Origin: Clostridia bacterium DTU025
Lineage (GTDB): Bacteria; Bacillota; DTU025
Assembly: GCA_001513145.1 (NCBI GenBank)
Contig: LFSP01000023.1
Coordinates: forward strand, 1-55,495
Direction: 5' to 3'
Length of the DNA: 55,495 nt
The notes under the pieces are model-generated. The model was not told the DNA's origin. It worked only from the letters and a program-made list of their open reading frames with translations, and did no database searches. Positions 50,996 through 55,495 of this stretch are shown here, piece after piece; within the stretch, counting starts at the first letter, position 1, and each line of letters begins with the position of its first letter. A program made the translations under genes and the position numbers.

Positions 50996-52561
50996 TCACG
51001 ATCTCTCCCTATACCGTGGATTGAGGATCTCGTTCACGGAGTTTCCGATGAACACGAACGCCACAGCAAGTCCTGTAAGGACTATGCCCGGAGGCAGCAT
51101 CCACCACCACGCCATCTTGGTGAACGCGCCGAACTGTCGAGCGTTCTGCAGCATCCTGCCCCATGTGGGGACCCTTGGATCGCCCAGGCCCAGGAAGCTC
51201 AGCGAGGCCTCCGTCAGGATGGCGCTGGGTATCCTGAGCACCAGGTTGGCGAAGATCAGGGGCATCGTGTTAGGCAGGATGTGCGATATCATGATGTACG
51301 CGCTGGAAGCTCCTGCAGCCTTCGCAGCTTCCACGAAGGTGCGCTCCTTCAGCGAGAGGGTCTGCGCACGCACCATCCTGGCGATGCCCATCCAAGAGAA
51401 CAGGGCCAGCAGGATCACCACGTTGGCCACGCTCTTTCCGAACAGTGCGCCCAACACTATCAGGACGGGCATGACGGGTACCGCCAGCAGCACATCGACG
51501 ACCCTCATCAGGACCTCGTCGACCACACCACCCAGGTAGCCGGCGATCAAGCCCACGGATGTTCCGATGAACACCGCAATGAACGCGGCCGACAGGCCTA
51601 TGGCCAGCGCCACCCGGGTGCCGTACACCAGCTGCGCCCAGAGGTCAGACCCCATGTGGTCGGTGCCGAGGATGCCATGGACCATACCAAGCACTCCGAA
51701 GTCCACGGGGCGAATCCTGACCTGCACTGGCCCGCTGGGCGATTCGCTGTCCACCCTGAGCCTCACCGTGTAGTTTCCGCGCTCCGCGAAAACCACTGCG
51801 GTGGGCTCATCAAAGAAGGACAGGCCCAGACGCATCTTGAGGTCGTAGTCCCTGGCGTCGATTATCGCCGACCCCGTCCGGAGGCTTCCTCTCACCGTGG
51901 TGTTCCACAGGTTGAAGGTCTTGCCGCTGGGATTCACCAGCTCGAAGGCGAGCTTGGTGGAGGCATCGCCAGGAGCCTCCACGGAGTATTCGAACCCTGC
52001 GGAGAAGGTCTGGGGTCTGCCGTAATCGTAAGCGAAGCTGAACTCGAACAGGGCATCGCTGTCTTCAGGTTCAGCCTGCTGAGCGGATGCGGACGTTCCG
52101 AACGGGTTCCAGGCGAAGCTGCTCACGAACCCGAAGGGCGTACCGGACTGCTGGGTCTCTCCCTCCGCAGGCTCCGTTGCAGGCAGCTGTATATCCAAGC
52201 CCTCTCCTCGCTGATGCTGCCAGGGGCCTACCTTGACGCCTTCTGCCGTCTCCGCATCCCAGTCAGACAGCCCGAGAACCCACCGCATGGTGGGAGGCAG
52301 ATCTCGGTACTTCGGGTTGATCTTCCCGAGCCAGGCAGGCGCGGCTATGTTGTCGGCCAGGTACAGGTCGTCCATGGGATCGTACTTCGTCAGCAACGGC
52401 GCGAACACCGCTACGAGAACGTACACGGCCACGATGGCGAGGCCAACCATCCCCTGGGGCTTGCGCCGGTACTGCTCCCAGAAGGTTAGGGGGCGCGGTG
52501 CTGCAACGGCTGCCGCCTTGGCTACTTCGGCTTTCTGCGCTGCTCTCTCGTTGTTCCTCAT
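50996..52561 (-). CDS. oppC: Peptide ABC transporter permease OppC-like with a large extracytoplasmic insertion
   Basis: A 521-residue permease, where family members are normally about 280-320. The first helix (about 38-56) is standard. The usual LGTDxxGxDxxxxxxYGxR motif (LGTDHMGSDLWAQLVYGTR) does not appear until residue 298. The roughly 240 residues between are beta-rich and soluble-looking (FSAGFEYSVEAPGDASTKLA, GNYTVRLRVDSESPSGPVQ) and should lie outside the membrane. The remaining five helices and the EAA loop (FVEAAKAAGASSAYIMISHILPN, within 405-435) are normal. The ATG at 52561 overlaps the oppB stop (ATGA). The insertion may bind the substrate-binding protein or cell wall. Confidence 0.9.
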   Translation of the reverse strand: MRNNERAAQKAEVAKAAAVAAPRPLTFWEQYRRKPQGMVGLAIVAVYVLVAVFAPLLTKYDPMDDLYLADNIAAPAWLGKINPKYRDLPPTMRWVLGLSDWDAETAEGVKVGPWQHQRGEGLDIQLPATEPAEGETQQSGTPFGFVSSFAWNPFGTSASAQQAEPEDSDALFEFSFAYDYGRPQTFSAGFEYSVEAPGDASTKLAFELVNPSGKTFNLWNTTVRGSLRTGSAIIDARDYDLKMRLGLSFFDEPTAVVFAERGNYTVRLRVDSESPSGPVQVRIRPVDFGVLGMVHGILGTDHMGSDLWAQLVYGTRVALAIGLSAAFIAVFIGTSVGLIAGYLGGVVDEVLMRVVDVLLAVPVMPVLIVLGALFGKSVANVVILLALFSWMGIARMVRAQTLSLKERTFVEAAKAAGASSAYIMISHILPNTMPLIFANLVLRIPSAILTEASLSFLGLGDPRVPTWGRMLQNARQFGAFTKMAWWWMLPPGIVLTGLAVAFVFIGNSVNEILNPRYRERS

Positions 52562-53541
52562 TTGCCTGCACCTGCCCCGACGCGGATCCTGGGGTCAACC
52601 AGACCATAAGCTATGTCCGCCATGAGATTGGAGATGATCACTGCCAGTGCTATCAGGTAGAAAGCACCCTGGGCAGCCGGGTAGTCCATCTGAAGCGTGG
52701 CATCCAGCAGGTACCGGCCCACCCCATGCCACGAGAATATGCTCTCTGTGATCACCGCGCCGGACACGGCTCCAGGTAACGACATGAAGATGAGCGTCAC
52801 GATGGGTGGCAGCACGCTCCTGAGGGCGTGGTGATAGAGCACCTCCGACCTGGGAAGGCCCTTAGCTCGAGCGGTGACGATGTAATCCTGCCCCAAGGCT
52901 TCCAGCATCGTGTTGCGCGTGTATAGAGCCCAGGAACCGAAGCCGATCAGTATGTTGGAACCGGCGGGCAGGATCAGGTGCCACAGCCGGTCGAGGAATC
53001 GCGCCCAGCTCCCGTCAGGCGGCGGGGCGCTCATCGTCCCGTGGATCGGCATTATGGGCCAGTAGTAGCCGAAGGCCAGGAGCAGCAGCAGCTGAATGAA
53101 AAACGTTGGGACGGCGTAGGCAAAGAGCCCTGCGCCCACCACAAACTTCTCCGTGAACCGCCCGCGATTGGCGGCAGAAGCCACTCCCAGCGAGATTCCC
53201 AAAGCAGCTTGGCCCACGAAGGCGACGCTGAAGAGTACTATGGTGTTGGGCAGCCTCTCGCGCAGCTCAGACCAGACCAGCCGGCGAGTGCTGAACGACA
53301 GACCCAAGTCGAACTTGACCAGTGACTTGAGATAGTTGAGGTACTGCGTCAGCGGCGGTTGGTCCAATCCGAACTGCCGGCGCAGTTCCATCTTAGCTTG
53401 CGGCGTGAAGTTGGGATCCAGGATCATCTTCTCGGGATCGCCAGGCATCACGCGAAAAAGGATGTAGTTGAACGTCAGGATGACCCAGAGCACGATCACA
53501 GTGTAAATTAGACGCCTGATCAGATAGGAGCGGAAACCCAA
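52558..53541 (-). CDS. oppB: Peptide ABC transporter permease OppB-like
   Basis: A 327-residue permease with six membrane helices. It has YLIRRLIYTVIVLWVILTFN at the start, RVMPGDPEKMI, LGLSFSTRRLVWSELRERLP, and the EAA loop YIVTARAKGLPRSEVLYHHALRS (within 215-245), followed by VITESIFSWHGVGRYLLDA. Length and motifs are normal, in contrast to its partner OppC. Separated from the binding-protein gene by a gap with a strong hairpin. Confidence 0.95.
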   Translation of the reverse strand: MGFRSYLIRRLIYTVIVLWVILTFNYILFRVMPGDPEKMILDPNFTPQAKMELRRQFGLDQPPLTQYLNYLKSLVKFDLGLSFSTRRLVWSELRERLPNTIVLFSVAFVGQAALGISLGVASAANRGRFTEKFVVGAGLFAYAVPTFFIQLLLLLAFGYYWPIMPIHGTMSAPPPDGSWARFLDRLWHLILPAGSNILIGFGSWALYTRNTMLEALGQDYIVTARAKGLPRSEVLYHHALRSVLPPIVTLIFMSLPGAVSGAVITESIFSWHGVGRYLLDATLQMDYPAAQGAFYLIALAVIISNLMADIAYGLVDPRIRVGAGAGK

Positions 53542-53572
53542 GCCCTTCTCACCTCGTCTTGCCTTATCAGTC

Positions 53573-53611
53573 GAACCGCCGCCCGGAACCTGAGCCCCGG
53601 AGCGGCGGTTC
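53573..53611 (-). promoter_or_regulatory. Intercistronic hairpin between oppA and oppB
   Basis: GAACCGCCG (53573-53581) pairs with CGGCGGTTC (53603-53611), with an inner CCGG/CCGG, and no T-run follows. Such hairpins after binding-protein genes commonly protect the upstream mRNA and raise binding protein over permease. Confidence 0.55.
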
Positions 53612-53629
53612 GCACGGCCTTATTGACGC

Positions 53630-55345
53630 CTACAGCTCAGTTGGGTTCAGGCGCCAGTAGTTCGGGTTCTTCACGAGCCTGACGTACTCGCCGGGCACGT
53701 AATCCTTCAGGATGAAGGGACCGGTTCCAACTACCTGGTTGTAGCCCTTGATCGTCGGATGAGGCTCGTTCCAGGGTTCGAAGGTCCGGTAGTCTTCTAC
53801 CTTCTCCCAGATGTGCTTGGCCAGGAACGCCAGGCCAGCGTTGTAGATGTGCCAGTAGCTGACGTTGTCGAAGTACACCTTCACGGTGTACTGGTCTACC
53901 AGCTCCACTTTGACGATGTGCTCGGTGTTGGGCAGGTAGCGAGGCACCTGGTTGTTCTTCAGGAACTCGATGGTGAACTTGACGTCCTCGCCGCTGAACG
54001 GCATTCCGTCAGACCACTTCACTCCCTTACGGATGTACCAGGTGATCACGGTGCCCTGTTTGCCGGGCTCCACTTCCCAAACGCCCACATCCCACTTCTC
54101 AGCGAGCCATGGCATGTCCTCGAGCGTCTCGGGGTGGCTGATGATCAGGCCATCAGCGGTCTTGTTAAGAACCTCCCACTCGTAGGCGCTGGAAGCCACC
54201 GCGTAGTTGAGGTTCTTCGGCTCCTCGCTGAGGGCCCAGCGAATGGTGCCGCCCTCGATGGGCCTGCCGTTCCGGTCGACCCTGCGTATGTTCAGGAGGG
54301 TCCACGGGTTGTTGTAGCTGGCAGCACCGAAACCAGCCATGTCAACGTAGCCGGTCACCAGCGTCTTGTTGAACGCGTCGATATACGGCCTGGAATACAG
54401 CGGGATGTACGGCATCTCGCGGGCCAGGATGAGCTGGGCCGCATCAGCCGCCTCCTTGGCGGTGGCGAGGTCCGGAGCCGAATCGAGCAGGTCGAGGATC
54501 CTGTCGAGCTCGGGGTTGCGGATGCCCGGGTTGTTGTACCCAGCCTCGACGTCATTCCTGGAGTGGAAGAAGCTCACCAGGTGGGTCGGGTTCTTGCTCA
54601 GCGACCATGCCAGGCAGTACATGTCGAAGTCATGGTAATCGATCTTGTCCAGCATGGTGTTGAAGTCGGTGGGCTCATGAACCAGCGGGATTCCTACCTT
54701 CCTCGCGGACTCGGAGATGATCTTGCCGATCTCCGCGGAGGTGGCCGCAACCTCGTAGGTAGGCGTCATCAGCTTGATGTCAGGCAGCGGCTTGCCGGTG
54801 TTGGGGTCAATCCTCGTGCCGGTGGCCGGATCAAGCTTGTAGCCTGCGGCATCCAGGACTTCCGCCGCCTTCTCAAGGCTGTACTCATAGGTAGGCACGT
54901 CCGGATTGAAGAACGGAGAAACCTGAGGCACGAAGCTGCTCATGGGCATCATGTAGCCCTTGAACAGGGTGCGGATGATGTTGTCGCGGTCAACAGTGTG
55001 CGCGATGGCCTGGCGGAGCACCTGGCTGTCCAGGGGTGCCTTCCTCATGTTGAAGCACGTGTAGAACATGTGGAAGCCCAGAGTCCATCTCATGTCCGCG
55101 TACGGAAGGGTTCTGGCGTGGTCGATGTCGGCAGGCTGGGTCAGGCCTGACCAGACGATGCTCTCGCCACGCTCAAACGCGATACGACGAGCCTGCTGTT
55201 CCCTGATGATCGGCATGATGATCTCGTCCACGTGAGGGCCCCAGGCCTCGAACTGCACCTGGGCTGCTGCGGGCACGCCCATGAAGCCGATGGCCATCGC
55301 CACCGCCAGGACGAGGCCCAGCATCAAACGAACCTTCCTTGGCAT
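53630..55345 (-). CDS. oppA: Peptide-binding protein of SBP_bac_5 family, circularly permuted
   Basis: A 571-residue exported binding protein with its halves swapped. After a Sec signal peptide without a lipobox (about 1-28), it begins HVDEIIMPIIREQQARRIAF and LDSQVLRQAIAHTVDRDNII, segments that in DppA/OppA lie in the C-terminal half. At about residue 365 the canonical N-terminus appears (GGTIRWALSEEPKNLN), then IRKGVKWSDGMPFSGEDVKF, and the protein ends at VGTGPFILKDYVPGEYVRL and NPNYW plus seven residues. The canonical order is the reverse. The frame is uninterrupted. The ATG at 55345 has AAGGAGG 10 bases upstream. The frame stays open to the window edge, but that part is not protein-like. 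First gene of the opp operon. Confidence 0.9.
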   Translation of the reverse strand: MPRKVRLMLGLVLAVAMAIGFMGVPAAAQVQFEAWGPHVDEIIMPIIREQQARRIAFERGESIVWSGLTQPADIDHARTLPYADMRWTLGFHMFYTCFNMRKAPLDSQVLRQAIAHTVDRDNIIRTLFKGYMMPMSSFVPQVSPFFNPDVPTYEYSLEKAAEVLDAAGYKLDPATGTRIDPNTGKPLPDIKLMTPTYEVAATSAEIGKIISESARKVGIPLVHEPTDFNTMLDKIDYHDFDMYCLAWSLSKNPTHLVSFFHSRNDVEAGYNNPGIRNPELDRILDLLDSAPDLATAKEAADAAQLILAREMPYIPLYSRPYIDAFNKTLVTGYVDMAGFGAASYNNPWTLLNIRRVDRNGRPIEGGTIRWALSEEPKNLNYAVASSAYEWEVLNKTADGLIISHPETLEDMPWLAEKWDVGVWEVEPGKQGTVITWYIRKGVKWSDGMPFSGEDVKFTIEFLKNNQVPRYLPNTEHIVKVELVDQYTVKVYFDNVSYWHIYNAGLAFLAKHIWEKVEDYRTFEPWNEPHPTIKGYNQVVGTGPFILKDYVPGEYVRLVKNPNYWRLNPTEL

Positions 55346-55495
55346 AAAACGTCTACCTCCTTCTTCTCGGCATACTTGACTTCTGACACGCCTCGGCACG
55401 AATCGGATCGCCGCCAAACGGATCCAACCAGGCAAGCAACTCCCGTTTCGTGGAGCTGGCCAGCCCAAGCCCTGCACTGGTTGCACATTTAGCTC

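Noticed and set aside
1-55495. CRISPR arrays, insertion sequences, prophage or attachment sites
   Set aside because: No regularly spaced repeats, transposase or integrase motifs, or direct-repeat boundaries were seen by eye.

Overview
The window reads as a continuous piece of chromosome from a high-GC, endospore-forming bacterium of the Bacillota (Firmicutes) type. The sporulation evidence is a YunB-family protein, an alpha/beta-type small acid-soluble spore protein (SASP) behind a sigma-G-like promoter, and a LysM/SleB-type cortex-lytic-like hydrolase. MutS2, ZapA, a T-box riboswitch, a TyrZ-type tyrosyl-tRNA synthetase, a YmfF/YmfH-type M16 pair and meso-diaminopimelate dehydrogenase fit the same assignment. 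I cannot name the genus; high-GC lineages such as Limnochordia or Symbiobacteriia are guesses only. I recognise no insertion sequence, prophage, integron or CRISPR array, and base composition looks even.

Layout. 1-3400 (minus): tyrS, class II fructose-bisphosphate aldolase, yunB. 3519-5746 (plus): a strong promoter and a class A penicillin-binding protein. 5747-6135: a 389-bp gap between convergent genes, with dense and nested inverted repeats. 6136-12470 (minus): DUF421 membrane protein, a RAD52-like/ExoX-C protein, a tandem U32 peptidase-like protein and mutS2. 12580-23130 (minus): murI, a metallo-beta-lactamase-fold protein, rph, rdgB, tRNA-Pro, a Phe-specific T-box, tlyA, pheS, pheT, zapA, cvpA and polX. 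23220-25796 (minus): a secreted N-acetylmuramoyl-L-alanine amidase with a long acidic tail. 25923-27418 (plus): a TIM-barrel-like domain fused to a GreA C-terminal domain, then an XRE regulator. 27415-34330 (minus): a 2-oxoacid:ferredoxin oxidoreductase operon (korDABC) with an aminotransferase, then a maltokinase/GlgM pair. 34387-39638 (minus): two M16 peptidase-family proteins, a histidine phosphatase and a molybdopterin oxidoreductase. 39787-47681: ddh; a PII-like protein, CPA2 antiporter and diguanylate cyclase operon; a cyclase-family hydrolase; the SASP; a formate/nitrite transporter; a LysM hydrolase; an FmdB zinc ribbon. 47731-55345 (minus): a propeller-like protein and a complete oppABCDF peptide ABC-transporter operon.

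How the genes work together. Cell-wall functions recur: the penicillin-binding protein, murI, ddh, the amidase, the LysM hydrolase, and possibly peptide uptake by Opp. The pheST operon is under amino-acid control by the T-box. The kor genes and aminotransferase suggest ferredoxin-linked 2-oxoacid metabolism. GlgM and maltokinase both make maltose-1-phosphate, which points to a GlgE-type glucan pathway with its remaining genes elsewhere.

Most notable observations: (1) the Opp substrate-binding protein is circularly permuted, with the usual C-terminal half first; (2) its OppC partner carries a roughly 240-residue extracytoplasmic insertion; (3) a TIM-barrel-like domain is fused to a GreA C-terminal domain with no Gre coiled coil; (4) the 389-bp convergent gap can close into one large RNA-like fold; (5) the Phe T-box heads a tlyA-pheS-pheT operon directly behind a tRNA-Pro gene.
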